Source of the DNA: Luteimonas yindakuii
Lineage (GTDB): Bacteria; Pseudomonadota; Gammaproteobacteria; Xanthomonadales; Xanthomonadaceae
Length of the DNA stretch: 64,000 nucleotides
Assembly: GCF_004803715.2 (NCBI RefSeq)
Contig: NZ_CP039383.2
Span: 2,356,001-2,420,000, forward strand
Direction: 5' to 3'
The notes under the pieces are model-generated. The model saw nothing but the letters and a program-made list of their open reading frames with translations. It searched no databases and was not told the DNA's origin. Shown here piece by piece: positions 38,891-47,889 of this stretch. How positions within the stretch are numbered: the stretch's first letter is position 1; every line of letters begins with the position of its first letter. The position numbers were made by a program, and so were the translations under genes.

Positions 38891-39445
38891 ATGCCCGTGA
38901 ACGGCCCCGCCGACCACGCGGCAGGCGCTGCGCCGCTGCCCGCCACGCTGGACGCGTTCTTCGCCGGCGTGCGCACGCGTGCGTTCCGCTTCGCCGAGAT
39001 CGGCCTGCGCCACCGCGAGGACGCGCTGGACGCGGTGCAGGATGCGATGACCCGGATGCTCGGCTACCGCGAGCGTCCGCCGGAGGAATGGACCGCGCTG
39101 TTCTGGACCATCCTGCGCAGCCGCATCGTCGATATCCAGCGGCGGCGGATCTTCCGTTTGGGCTGGATGACCGAGGCCGGCGAGAGCGCCGACACCACCC
39201 TCGACTGGGCCGACGACGGCCCCGACCCGTCGCGCGCACACGATTCGCGCGAGGCCTACGCCACCCTCGTCGCCGCATTGCGCAACCTGCCGCGACGGCA
39301 GCGCGAAGCCTTCACCCTGCGGGTCCTCGAAGAACTCGACGTGGCGACCACCGCGCGCGTGATGGGCTGCAGCGACGGCTCGGTCAAGACGCACCTTTCG
39401 CGCGCCCGCACGGCGCTGCAGCAGCAACTGGAGGATTTCCGATGA
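38891..39445 (+). CDS. RNA polymerase sigma factor, sigma-70/ECF family
   Basis: A 184-aa sigma factor with only region 2 and region 4. Region 2 (about residues 20-75) reads GLRHREDALDAVQDAMTRML to FWTILRSRIVDIQRRRIF. Region 4 (about 120-175) reads VAALRNLPRRQREAFTLRVL then MGCSDGSVKTHLSRARTALQ, with the helix-turn-helix at SDGSVKTHLSRAR. The only ATG that keeps region 2 intact is 38891. Its stop overlaps the next start (ATGA), pairing it with an anti-sigma-like membrane protein. It lies divergent from pntAB and may share that control region. Confidence 0.9.
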   Translation: MPVNGPADHAAGAAPLPATLDAFFAGVRTRAFRFAEIGLRHREDALDAVQDAMTRMLGYRERPPEEWTALFWTILRSRIVDIQRRRIFRLGWMTEAGESADTTLDWADDGPDPSRAHDSREAYATLVAALRNLPRRQREAFTLRVLEELDVATTARVMGCSDGSVKTHLSRARTALQQQLEDFR

Positions 39446-39816
39446 CCGCCCCCCACGGTCCGCAGGACCGCTTCGACCACGCCGCGCGCCGCCTGCACGA
39501 CGACGCCCTGCGGCAGATCACCCCGCGCACGCTGGCACGCCTGCGTCCACGCAGTCCTGCCGCGCCTGCCACGGCACTGCCGTCACGACGCCCGGCCTTC
39601 GCGCTGGCGGCAGCCTGCGTGCTCGCACTCGCCGCGCTGCTCGGCATGCAGCTGCTTCCGGAGGCGGATTCGCCAGCGCCCGCCAACGCAACGATGGTGG
39701 CCCGACAGTTGCCAGCGCCCCCACAGGTCAGCGACCCGCTGGCCACGCTGGAGGAAGACCCCGACATGTTCCTCTGGCTGGCCTCCATCGAGGCGCAGCC
39801 GGTGGCAATGGAGTGA
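39442..39816 (+). CDS. Anti-sigma-like single-span membrane protein
   Basis: A 124-aa protein with a cytosolic N-terminal part (about residues 1-48), one transmembrane helix (PAFALAAACVLALAALLGMQ, about 50-70) and a short acidic exterior tail (LATLEEDPDMFLWLASIEAQ). No zinc-binding HxxxCxxC is present. The assignment rests on topology and on the 4-nt overlap with the sigma gene, the typical layout of a sigma/anti-sigma pair. Small proteins of this shape follow such sigma factors in Xanthomonadaceae. Direct anti-sigma activity is inferred. Confidence 0.65.
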   Translation: MTAPHGPQDRFDHAARRLHDDALRQITPRTLARLRPRSPAAPATALPSRRPAFALAAACVLALAALLGMQLLPEADSPAPANATMVARQLPAPPQVSDPLATLEEDPDMFLWLASIEAQPVAME

Positions 39817-39820
39817 ACCG

Positions 39821-40255
39821 ATGAAACCCATCCGCACCTGCATCATCGCCGGCCTGCTGGGCCTGGCGGCCTCGGCGATGGCCGAACCCCCCGCCGGCGA
39901 GGCCAGCCGCAGCACGCCTGTCCTGCCGGCCTGGGAGCAGCTCGACCAGGCCCAGCGCGACACCCTCATGCAACCGGTACGCGATCGCTGGAACGCCAGC
40001 CCCGAGGCGCGCCAGCGGATGCTGCGCCACGCCGAGCGCTGGCAGCAGATGACGCCCGAACAGCGCACCCGCGCCCGCCAGGGGATGAAGCGCTGGGAGG
40101 ACATGTCGCCGGAGCGCCGGGCCGAGGCCCGCGTGCTCTACCAGCACATGCGCCAGTTGCCGGAGGGCGAGCGCGAGGCCCTGCGTGCGCGCTGGAAGAC
40201 GATGTCGGCGGACGAGCGCCAGCGCTGGCTCGAGACTCACCGCCCGCGCGAGTAG
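39821..40255 (+). CDS. Periplasmic DUF3106 protein
   Basis: A 144-aa exported protein: signal peptide to about residue 21 (LLGLAASAMA), then a helical DUF3106-type domain. The domain is built from repeated W-x-x-M-(T/S)-P-E-(Q/R)-R units: RWQQMTPEQRTRARQGMKRW, EDMSPERRAEARVLYQHMRQ and RWKTMSADERQRWLETHRP. Similar repeats occur in Spy/CpxP-like and DUF3106 proteins that may sense or protect envelope proteins. It starts four bases after the anti-sigma-like gene and ends 14 bp from the convergent pntAA. A stress-sensing role with the sigma pair is inference. Confidence 0.8.
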   Translation: MKPIRTCIIAGLLGLAASAMAEPPAGEASRSTPVLPAWEQLDQAQRDTLMQPVRDRWNASPEARQRMLRHAERWQQMTPEQRTRARQGMKRWEDMSPERRAEARVLYQHMRQLPEGEREALRARWKTMSADERQRWLETHRPRE

Positions 40256-40269
40256 GCCGTACCGCGCCA

Positions 40270-41385
40270 CTATGCGGGCGCGGCGTCTACTCCCGCCGGC
40301 ACGCCCGGCCATACCGTCCGTGCCAGCAGCTCGTCGTTCCAGTCGAAGGCGAGCCCGCCATCGGCCAGCAGCAGCTGCACGAAGTTGAGCACGTTGCGGG
40401 CGTACATCTCGCTGGCGTGCTGCGCGCCGAGGCTGGCCAGATCCAGCGGACCCGCCACGGTCACGCCGCTCACGTCGTGGGTGTGTCCGGGTCGCGTCGC
40501 CGCACAGTTGCCGCCGGTCTCGGCGGCGAGGTCGACGATCACGCTGCCGGGCTTCATGCCGGCCACCATCGCATCGGTGATGATCTTTGGCGCCGGCCGC
40601 CCCGGCACGGCGGCGGTACACACCACCACGTCGATTCCGCGCAGGTGTTCCGCGAGCCGGCGTTGCTGTTCGGCCCGCTCCTCGTCGGTCAGCGCGCGCG
40701 CGTACCCGCCCTCACCCGCTGCACTCACGCCGAGGTCGAGGAAGCGCGCGCCCAGCGATTCGATCTGCTCGCGCGTTTCCGGCCGTACGTCGAAGCCTTC
40801 CACCTGCGCCCCGAGGCGGCGCGCGGTCGCGATCGCCTGCAGTCCGGCCACGCCGGCGCCGATCACCAGCACCTTCGACGGGCGGATGGTGCCGGCGGCG
40901 GTGGTCAGCATCGGAAAGAAGCGCGGCGCCAGTTGCGCGCCGATCAGCACCGCCTTGTAGCCCGCCATGCCGGCCTGCGAACTCAGCACGTCCATCGATT
41001 GCGCGCGGGTGGTGCGCGGCAGCCGCTCCAGCGGGAAGGCATGCAGGCCGCGCGCGCGGATCGCCTCGCCGCGCTCCGGGTCGGCCTCGGGCTGCAGGAT
41101 GCCGACCAGCACCGCGCCCGTCCTGAGAGTGTCGAACTGCGACAGCGCCGGCGCCTGCACGCAGAGCACGATGTCGGCACCGTCCAGTGCCGCGGTGCTG
41201 TCGTCCACCAGCTGCGCGCCGGCGGCGGCGTAATCGGCATCGGCGAAGTACGCGCCGTCCCCGCTGCCCCGCTCCAGCTGCACCCGTGCGCCGGCGGCAA
41301 CCAGCTTGCGGCAGGTCTCCGGCGTGACGGCCACCCGCCGCTCGCCCTGCGCCCGCTCGCGCGCAACCCCGATGGTGATCGCCAT
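40270..41385 (-). CDS. pntAA: NAD(P) transhydrogenase subunit alpha part 1 (NAD-binding)
   Basis: A 371-aa soluble domain I of proton-translocating transhydrogenase, which binds NAD(H). The opening ARERAQGERRVAVTPETCRKL, the AQSMDVLSSQAGMAGYKAV block and the Rossmann site VLVIGAGVAGLQAIATARRLGA are diagnostic. The later GFDVRPETREQIESLGARFL and VIVDLAAETGGNCAATRPG also match. Alanine dehydrogenase is the nearest relative, but the mobile loop and the neighbourhood favour PntA. It lies on the same strand as pntAB-pntB but is separated from them by about 1.5 kb of oppositely oriented genes. Confidence 0.95.
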   Translation of the reverse strand: MAITIGVARERAQGERRVAVTPETCRKLVAAGARVQLERGSGDGAYFADADYAAAGAQLVDDSTAALDGADIVLCVQAPALSQFDTLRTGAVLVGILQPEADPERGEAIRARGLHAFPLERLPRTTRAQSMDVLSSQAGMAGYKAVLIGAQLAPRFFPMLTTAAGTIRPSKVLVIGAGVAGLQAIATARRLGAQVEGFDVRPETREQIESLGARFLDLGVSAAGEGGYARALTDEERAEQQRRLAEHLRGIDVVVCTAAVPGRPAPKIITDAMVAGMKPGSVIVDLAAETGGNCAATRPGHTHDVSGVTVAGPLDLASLGAQHASEMYARNVLNFVQLLLADGGLAFDWNDELLARTVWPGVPAGVDAAPA

Positions 41386-41537
41386 GCGTCGTCCTCCGCT
41401 CGCCCTGCCCCGATCCTAGGAGCCGCGGCGGCGGAAGTCATCAGCGCGTCGTCGACGCCATGCAGCCAGGGTGGCCGCCGCCGCAACCGTCGCCTGCGCA
41501 GGACCGTGGAAACCGCGTCCCAACCCGCAGGGACGGC

Positions 41538-43643
41538 TCAGGGCGTCCCTTGCTCCAGGCGCCGCAGCGCGGCTGCCACCGGGCCCGGCGACGGACGCGG
41601 CAACAGCTCGCCACGCGCGATGGCATCCGCAAGCTCCGCACCGGTGCAGACACGCTCGCGCGCACCCTGCGGATTCACCAGCAGGTGGGCACCACTGATC
41701 GGGCTGCGCCAGGCCAGGCGCAGCATCCGCGGCGTGGCGCCCGGCCGCTGTTCGACCAGGCGCTGGCCGATATCGAGTGCGTCCGCATCCGGGGACGTGT
41801 CGGGTGCCACCACGTCCGCCCCGTCGCCTTCCGGCGCCAGCGGGGTCATCGCCTGCGTTGCGCGCGGCGCATCGGGCTGGGCCAGCTCGGTCACCAGCCC
41901 GGCCAGCAGGCGGGTGGCCGCATCGTCGTCGAGACCGCAGGCCGCGCAGCAGTCACGCAACGAGGGCTCGAGGGCGATCAGGGCGTCCGCCACCGCGCGG
42001 CCACCGCCGCTGCGCGCATCCGCGTCCAGCCGTTGCATGGCCACGCCGAGCGCGACCGCATCGCGGTAGCGGCGGGAGTCGGCGCCATCACGCAACCAGG
42101 TCTGGACCAGCAGCTGGCGCCAGGACTCGGCAAGGAATTCGCCGACGCTGGGCAGCAGCGGACCGCGGGCCAGCAGTGCGCGCAGGCGCATATCGGCATC
42201 ACGGCGCGCGGCGGCAAGCCGCTCGCGCCCCTGGATCGCCTGCCACACGCGCTTTTCGGCCAGCTCCGCGCGGCGTTGCAACGGCTCGATGGCCTGCTCC
42301 ATGCGCCGCTGCAGCTGCACGAACAGCTCGTTGTTGCCGTTGTAGTCGTCGATGACCGCCTGCGCGACGTGGTCGGCAAGCTGGTGCAGTTCCTGTTCGA
42401 CGGGCAGCTCCGCGGGATTGGCGTCCCAGCATTCCACCAGGCGTGCCAGCACCTGCAGCGCCGGATGCACCGGCGACTCGTCGAAGAGGTAGGGGTCCTC
42501 CAGCGCCAGGCGCAGGAACGGCAGCGTCAGCCGCGCCAAGCGGTCGAGCGCAGCCGGCGCCAGCGCATGCCGCGACGCGAGTTCGTCGAACAGCCGTCCC
42601 ACCAGCTCGATGGTGTCGTCCTGGAACTGCGCCGGCACCGCGGTGCCGTGCTGGATGCCGATGCGTTCGCCGACCTGGGCCAGGCAGCTGCGCAGCACGC
42701 GCCCGATTGAGGGCTGCCCGCGTACGGCATGCAGCGCATCAGCTTCGGCCTGCAGCAACGACAGCAGGGCCAGCAGTTCTTCCGGGCGCATTTCCCGCAT
42801 GCCGTCGGCAAACCTTGCACGCCGCACCCGTTCGCGCAGCAGGTTGCCGCGCACCGCATCGGCAGGCGTACGCCGGGGCACGGGTGGCTGGCCTGCCTGC
42901 GGCCGCCAGGTCGACGCCTGCGGCGCCAATGCGTTGCCCTGCGACCACACCGTATCGCGCCCGGCACCGGTGCCCACCGCACCCAGCAGCATCGCTTCCT
43001 CGCTGCCCGACGCCATCGCATAGCCGGCATCCGCCAGCTCGCCGTTGAGCCATGTATACAGCTCGCCGAGGCGCTCTCCGGCCTGGCGTTCGTAGTGGCG
43101 CAACAGCGCGCCACGCACGCGCGAGTTGCAGTCATGCACGGTGACCGCGCGCAGGTAGGCCTGCACCAGCGCACGCGGGCCGAAGGGATTGCCCGGCCGC
43201 GACTGGCTGCCAAGGCGCGCCGCCAGCGAATACAGCCGGCGATCGATGGTGTCGAGGATGTCGGCATGCCGCCGCTCCAGCGCGCCGATCACCGGCTCGC
43301 CGATCAGCTGCGCCTGCAGCTCGTCGTCGCTGACCAGGGCGAAGGCATCGCCCTGCGCGCCCGGCCCTTCGGTGTGCGGCCAGCCCTGCGTGCCCTGCAG
43401 GAAACGCTCCTGCCATCGGCGCTCGTAGCTGGTGGACTGGCGCGTGAGCAGCAGCAGGTCGCTGCGATCCTCGAGCAGCCCCGGCGGCGGATCGTCCAGC
43501 ATGAGGTTGTCGTATTCACGGCGGGCGGACGCGATCGCGGCGGGCAGCAATGGCGCCAGCCGCGTGCTCATGCCACGCCTGAGATCGTCGAAGACACGGG
43601 GCGGACCCGCTACCGTTGTGTCCATGTTGCCGTCGCGTCCCAT
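41538..43643 (-). CDS. DUF1631 family protein, paralog 1
   Basis: A 701-aa, mostly alpha-helical cytosolic protein without signal peptide or membrane helix. It resembles the DUF1631 family (sometimes mislabelled thymidine phosphorylase). The C-terminal 80 residues (LDIGQRLVEQRPGATPRMLR, then LAWRSPISGAHLLVNPQGAR) look like a small PilZ-like beta-barrel end. The adjacent gene at 43794 is homologous over its length (LKVGQGVRLIDRAGHE, then IAWISPLTSRFLLVNRRGIR). Starts at 43643 and 43625 are both possible. The function is unknown; a regulatory or nucleotide-responsive role would be speculation. Confidence 0.8.
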   Translation of the reverse strand: MGRDGNMDTTVAGPPRVFDDLRRGMSTRLAPLLPAAIASARREYDNLMLDDPPPGLLEDRSDLLLLTRQSTSYERRWQERFLQGTQGWPHTEGPGAQGDAFALVSDDELQAQLIGEPVIGALERRHADILDTIDRRLYSLAARLGSQSRPGNPFGPRALVQAYLRAVTVHDCNSRVRGALLRHYERQAGERLGELYTWLNGELADAGYAMASGSEEAMLLGAVGTGAGRDTVWSQGNALAPQASTWRPQAGQPPVPRRTPADAVRGNLLRERVRRARFADGMREMRPEELLALLSLLQAEADALHAVRGQPSIGRVLRSCLAQVGERIGIQHGTAVPAQFQDDTIELVGRLFDELASRHALAPAALDRLARLTLPFLRLALEDPYLFDESPVHPALQVLARLVECWDANPAELPVEQELHQLADHVAQAVIDDYNGNNELFVQLQRRMEQAIEPLQRRAELAEKRVWQAIQGRERLAAARRDADMRLRALLARGPLLPSVGEFLAESWRQLLVQTWLRDGADSRRYRDAVALGVAMQRLDADARSGGGRAVADALIALEPSLRDCCAACGLDDDAATRLLAGLVTELAQPDAPRATQAMTPLAPEGDGADVVAPDTSPDADALDIGQRLVEQRPGATPRMLRLAWRSPISGAHLLVNPQGARERVCTGAELADAIARGELLPRPSPGPVAAALRRLEQGTP

Positions 43644-43793
43644 CGACTCCGCCTGTCCACCCCCGACGGGCGGCCGCCGCTAGCCTAAGCGATACGGTGC
43701 CGGCGCATGTAGACGCCTGCGGGGACCCACGCTGCTATCGGCCGGCGGACAGGAATCTTGAGCGCGGCAGGACTGCGCGCCGTGGAGGGCGGC

Positions 43794-46196
43794 TCAGCCG
43801 CCGTTTGCCGCGGCCTTCAGCGGCGCCCGCGGCGCGTGGTTGAGGCGCTGCCACAACTGCTTCATCGCTTCGTCGAAAGGCGCATCCACCGAACGTACCA
43901 CCGCACGGCCGGCGGCGACCATGGCGGCGAGCTCTTCCGGCGACACCACCAGCTTGCGTATCCCGCGGCGGTTGACCAGCAGGAAGCGCGAGGTCAGCGG
44001 GCTGATCCACGCGATGCGCGCGGCGGTCTCGTGCCCGGCGCGGTCGATCAGGCGCACGCCCTGGCCGACCTTGAGCCGGCGCATCCGCGCGGCGATGGCG
44101 GGGTCGAACTCCAGCGTGTCGGTTCCGCCCACCAGTCGCAGCGGCGGCAGGCTGTCGTCCTGCTCGAACTCGTCGACCTCGTCCGCCTGCGGCGTATGCA
44201 CCTGGCGGGCGGTGTCGGGCATCGCCAGCGCGGCGATGATGCGCGCCATCGCTTCGCGGGCACTGGCCGCGTCCAGGCCACAGCTCGAATAGCATTCGCC
44301 CAGCGGTACCTGCAGCGCGAGCAACTGTGCCGCGACCGCTGCGCCACGCACCTGCGCGGCATCCGCGTCGACCTGCAGCATCGCGTCGCCGAGGCTCACC
44401 GCGAGGTGGTATCGCTCGGCCTCGGGGCCCTCGCGCAGCCAGGTCTGGGTGAGATGGTGGCGCCAGTGTTCGTCGAGGAAATGCGCGACCGCAGCCGTGA
44501 CCGGACGATCCTGCAGGCGGGACGCGACGAGCTCTTCGGCCGCACGCCGGGCCAGCTGCAGCCGCTCGCGGCCATAGATCGATTCGGCGATGCGACGCTC
44601 AGCGATCTCGGCACGCTTGCGCTGCTGGTCGAGCTGGTCGCGCAGTTCGCTGGCCGCCAGTTCGAAGATCGCGGCGTCGTCCTGGAATTCGGCGACCACC
44701 CGGTCGACCGCGCGCTCGGCGTGGTCGAGCGTTTCCTGGTCGCGCGCGGTCTCGCCGCTGTTGCCGTCGCAGGCCTCGGTCAGCGCGTCGAGCAGCTTGC
44801 GCGCCGGATGCGAGCGGCGGTTGAACAGCGAGTCGTCGACCAGCGCGACCTTCAGGTAGGGCATCACCAGCTTGCCGTACATGGCGCGCGCGCGTTGCAG
44901 CAGGTCGTTGGCCTCGACCAGCGACTGGAACAGGATGCCGACCAGGTCGATGGCGTCCTCCTCGTCGGCGCTGAAGCGGACCTGCTCCGGGTCGAGCCCG
45001 AGCTGCCGCACGCTGCCGAGGATCTGGCTGCGCAGGACATCGCCGAGCGGGCGCTTGTCCTCACCCGCCAGCGCGCGTGCATAGGGCGCCGGGTCGTCGC
45101 CCTGCAGCAGCGAGGCGATGTTGAACATGTCCTCGGTGGCGAGGAACTGTCCGTCGACGGCCGGGGCACTGGATTCGGATCCGGACTCGGATTCGGGTGC
45201 CGGGTTGTAGTAGCCGCCCATGCGCCCGGCCAGCGTCGAGCCACCGTGCCGGCGCCACGCATGCAGCTGTTCGCGCACGATGTCGCGGTAACGCAGCGGC
45301 TGACCTTCGACATGGCCGGCAGGCGGGCCTGACGTGGCAGGCATCGCGTACCCGGTTGCGGCTTCGGCAACGCCGCCAGCGAACGTCGGCGAGCCGGCCC
45401 GGCCGTCCCCGCCGTCGAACCCCGGCGCGCCGGTGTCGCGGGCCTCGACCGTGCCACCCTCGGGCACCCACGCACCCGGGGTCGGCGCCGCCGGCTGCTG
45501 GCTGCGCGGGTGCTGCATCACCCGCGGCGCGGGCGCGGCGCCTGCGAACGCGGCTTCGGCCAACGTGGCGTTGGCCTTGGCATAGATATCGCCCAGGGTC
45601 TTCGGCAACCGCTTGTCGAACTGCTGGAACACCATCCGCCGCAGGCTGGGGGTCAGGTCCTCGGCGTCGAACAGCGCCACGAACGCAGTGACCGCAACCG
45701 CGGGGCGCAGCGGGTTCAGGCGCCTGCCCTGCAGGCCGAGCGCCTGCGCGAGCGCGTCCAGGCGTTCATCGAGTTCGGTCAACGGGTGCAGGAACTGGTG
45801 GTCCAGCAGCTCGGTGATCTGCTGGCCGGCAAGATGGATCTCGAGGTCGCCCTCCGACATCAGCTCCAGCGCGCCCTCGCGCTCCGGGTCGCGCGGCTCG
45901 GCCTCGCGCCAATGCGCGAAGGCGAGTTCAATGGCGGCGCGGTAGCGCGTGGCCAGTTCCAGCGCGCGCGGCGCCAGGGCCATGATGGCGACACGGTCCT
46001 CCTGCGCGGCACTGAAGTCGTGGCCGGCCAGTGCGGCAATCCGCACCTGCTCCTCGATCGTGCTCCAGAAGCCCGACATGACGCCGACGAGGTCGGTCAC
46101 CGCATCGCGCTGCAGCGTCTCGAGCACACGCTCGGGGCCGCGCGCGCTTCCGCTACGCGCCTGGCGCCTGGCCACGAGGTCGTCGAGAGTGCTCAT
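43794..46196 (-). CDS. DUF1631 family protein, paralog 2
   Basis: An 800-aa DUF1631 protein. It has an alpha-helical N-terminal half and a low-complexity Gly/Pro/Ala region around residues 220-350 (including an ESESGSESS stretch). A conserved C-terminal half carries AEEDAIDLVGILFQSLVEAND-like, LKVALVDDSLFNRRSHPARK and WLREGPEAERYHLAVSLGDA segments. It ends with the PilZ-like LKVGQGVRLIDRAG...IAWISPLTSRFLLVN segment. It lies 150 bp upstream of the shorter paralog on the same strand, so the two are probably co-transcribed duplicates that have diverged. The ATG at 46196 (MSTLDDLVARRQARS) is preferred; in-frame codons farther upstream run antisense to the nitroreductase gene. Confidence 0.85.
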   Translation of the reverse strand: MSTLDDLVARRQARSGSARGPERVLETLQRDAVTDLVGVMSGFWSTIEEQVRIAALAGHDFSAAQEDRVAIMALAPRALELATRYRAAIELAFAHWREAEPRDPEREGALELMSEGDLEIHLAGQQITELLDHQFLHPLTELDERLDALAQALGLQGRRLNPLRPAVAVTAFVALFDAEDLTPSLRRMVFQQFDKRLPKTLGDIYAKANATLAEAAFAGAAPAPRVMQHPRSQQPAAPTPGAWVPEGGTVEARDTGAPGFDGGDGRAGSPTFAGGVAEAATGYAMPATSGPPAGHVEGQPLRYRDIVREQLHAWRRHGGSTLAGRMGGYYNPAPESESGSESSAPAVDGQFLATEDMFNIASLLQGDDPAPYARALAGEDKRPLGDVLRSQILGSVRQLGLDPEQVRFSADEEDAIDLVGILFQSLVEANDLLQRARAMYGKLVMPYLKVALVDDSLFNRRSHPARKLLDALTEACDGNSGETARDQETLDHAERAVDRVVAEFQDDAAIFELAASELRDQLDQQRKRAEIAERRIAESIYGRERLQLARRAAEELVASRLQDRPVTAAVAHFLDEHWRHHLTQTWLREGPEAERYHLAVSLGDAMLQVDADAAQVRGAAVAAQLLALQVPLGECYSSCGLDAASAREAMARIIAALAMPDTARQVHTPQADEVDEFEQDDSLPPLRLVGGTDTLEFDPAIAARMRRLKVGQGVRLIDRAGHETAARIAWISPLTSRFLLVNRRGIRKLVVSPEELAAMVAAGRAVVRSVDAPFDEAMKQLWQRLNHAPRAPLKAAANGG

Positions 46197-46274
46197 TAGG
46201 GGGACAATACACACTCGCCATCGAACGACGGCGGAATGTGCATACCATCCTGAATGGCGCGTGGAACGTCTGTG

Positions 46275-46865
46275 ATGCCAATCCCAAATACCGCTGATGG
46301 CGGCGCCCTCCGGTTCCTGGACCAGCGCCGCTCGACTCCCGCCCGGCAACTCGACGCGCCCGGCCCCGACGACCCGACCCTGCTGCGCATCCTCGCCTCG
46401 GCGGTGCGCGTGCCCGACCACGGCAAGCGGGTGCCCTTCCGCTTCCTGCGCATCGCCGGCGACGCCCGCCAGGCACTGGGCGAGCGGGTCGCGACGATCG
46501 GCCAGCGGCACAGGCCGGATGCCGGCCCCGCGGCGGTGGACCGCCAGCGCTTCGCCCACGCGCCGCTGGTGCTGGCCGTCGTGGCGGTGCTGGATCCCGA
46601 TGACACCGCCATTCCCGACACCGAGCGGCTGATGACCGCGGGGTGCGTGTGCTTTGCGGTACTGCAGGCCGCGCAGGCGCTGGGCTATGGCGGCACCTGG
46701 CTGACCGGCTGGCCCGCGTTCGATCCCGAAGTGATGGCTGAGCTCGGCCTCGGCGAGGACGAGCGCATCGCCGGCTTCATCCACCTCGGCACGCCGCGCC
46801 TGGACGTTCCGGAACGCGAGCGCCCGGATCCGGCGACACTGCTGCGCGACTGGACCCCGGCGTGA
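46275..46865 (+). CDS. Nitroreductase family protein (YdjA-like)
   Basis: A 196-aa FMN-dependent nitroreductase-fold protein. The N-terminal LRFLDQRRSTPARQL has the RRS-type FMN phosphate contact, and ILASAVRVPDHGKRVPFRFL is typical of the short YdjA subgroup. ALGYGGTWLTGWPAFDPEVM and ERIAGFIHLGTP complete the flavin pocket. The ATG at 46275 is chosen; one at 46254 is also in frame. It is divergent from the DUF1631 operon and overlaps the following exonuclease gene in a GTGA junction. Its substrate is unknown. Confidence 0.9.
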   Translation: MPIPNTADGGALRFLDQRRSTPARQLDAPGPDDPTLLRILASAVRVPDHGKRVPFRFLRIAGDARQALGERVATIGQRHRPDAGPAAVDRQRFAHAPLVLAVVAVLDPDDTAIPDTERLMTAGCVCFAVLQAAQALGYGGTWLTGWPAFDPEVMAELGLGEDERIAGFIHLGTPRLDVPERERPDPATLLRDWTPA

Positions 46866-47845
46866 GTGCGGCATCGCCCGCGTCCGACATCAGCCACGGC
46901 CCCCGCGAGCAGGCGGTGCGCCCCGCGATCCACCTGGTCGACGCCAGCCTGTATGTGTTCCGTGCGTGGCATTCGATGCCGGACGAGTTCCGCGACGGCG
47001 AAGGCTGGCCGACCAACGCGGTGCACGGTTTCGCGCGCTTCCTGCTCGAACTGCTGGAGCGCGAACGCCCGCGGCATATCGCGGTGGCGTTCGACGAGGC
47101 GCTCGACAGCTGCTTCCGCAACGCGATCTACGCCGACTACAAGGCCAACCGCCCGCCGGCGCCGGACGAACTGCGGCGGCAGTTCGCGCACTGCAAGGCA
47201 CTCACCCGCGCGCTCGGCCTGGTGGTGCTGGCCGATGCCCGCTACGAGGCCGACGACCTGATCGGCAGTGCGCTGGTGCAGGCGCGCACGCACGGACTGC
47301 GCGGAGTGGTCGTCTCCGCGGACAAGGACCTCTCGCAATTGCTGGCGGACGGCGACGAGCAGTGGGACTTCGCCCGCGGCCAGCGCTGGGGCATGGACGG
47401 CGTGCCGGCCCGCCACGGCGTACGCGCGGACCAGATTCCCTGCTACTTGGCGCTGTCGGGCGACGCGATCGACAACATTCCCGGCGTCCCCGGCATCGGT
47501 GCCAAGACGGCGGCCGCACTGCTGGCGCACTTCGGCGATCTGGAAACCCTGCTGGCGCGGGTGGAGGAAGTGCCCTACCTGCGCCTGCGCGGCGCCCGCC
47601 AGACCGCGGCGCGGCTGCGCGAGCATGCCGCGCAGGCACGCCTGTGCCGGCAGCTGACGACGATCGCGCTGGACGCGCCGTTGGGCGCCGCCATCGCGCC
47701 GTTCCCTCGCGGTGCGGCCAATGCCGCCGAGCTCGGCGCGCTGTGCGAGGGGCTGCGCTTCGGCCCGCTGACCCGCCGCCGCCTGCAGATGGCTGCGGGC
47801 CTCGAGGCGCTGCCGGGCACGCTCCCGGACACCGCCGCGTACTGA
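46862..47845 (+). CDS. 5'-3' exonuclease (Xni/PolA-N-domain family)
   Basis: A 327-aa FEN-like nuclease without a polymerase domain. Metal-binding acidic motifs are visible: IHLVDASLYVFRAWHSMPDE, HIAVAFDEALDSCFRNAIYADYKANRPP, YEADDLIGSA, VVSADKDLSQLL and the helix-hairpin-helix ALSGDAIDNIPGVPGIGAKT. This set corresponds to the N-terminal nuclease domain of DNA polymerase I. It starts at a GTG that overlaps the nitroreductase stop. Such free-standing enzymes (ExoIX/Xni type) have roles in flap processing or Okazaki fragment maturation. Confidence 0.92.
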   Translation: MSAASPASDISHGPREQAVRPAIHLVDASLYVFRAWHSMPDEFRDGEGWPTNAVHGFARFLLELLERERPRHIAVAFDEALDSCFRNAIYADYKANRPPAPDELRRQFAHCKALTRALGLVVLADARYEADDLIGSALVQARTHGLRGVVVSADKDLSQLLADGDEQWDFARGQRWGMDGVPARHGVRADQIPCYLALSGDAIDNIPGVPGIGAKTAAALLAHFGDLETLLARVEEVPYLRLRGARQTAARLREHAAQARLCRQLTTIALDAPLGAAIAPFPRGAANAAELGALCEGLRFGPLTRRRLQMAAGLEALPGTLPDTAAY

Positions 47846-47889
47846 GGCCGCGGGTACGCGCACACACGCGGTCGCGCTAGCATCGGCGC

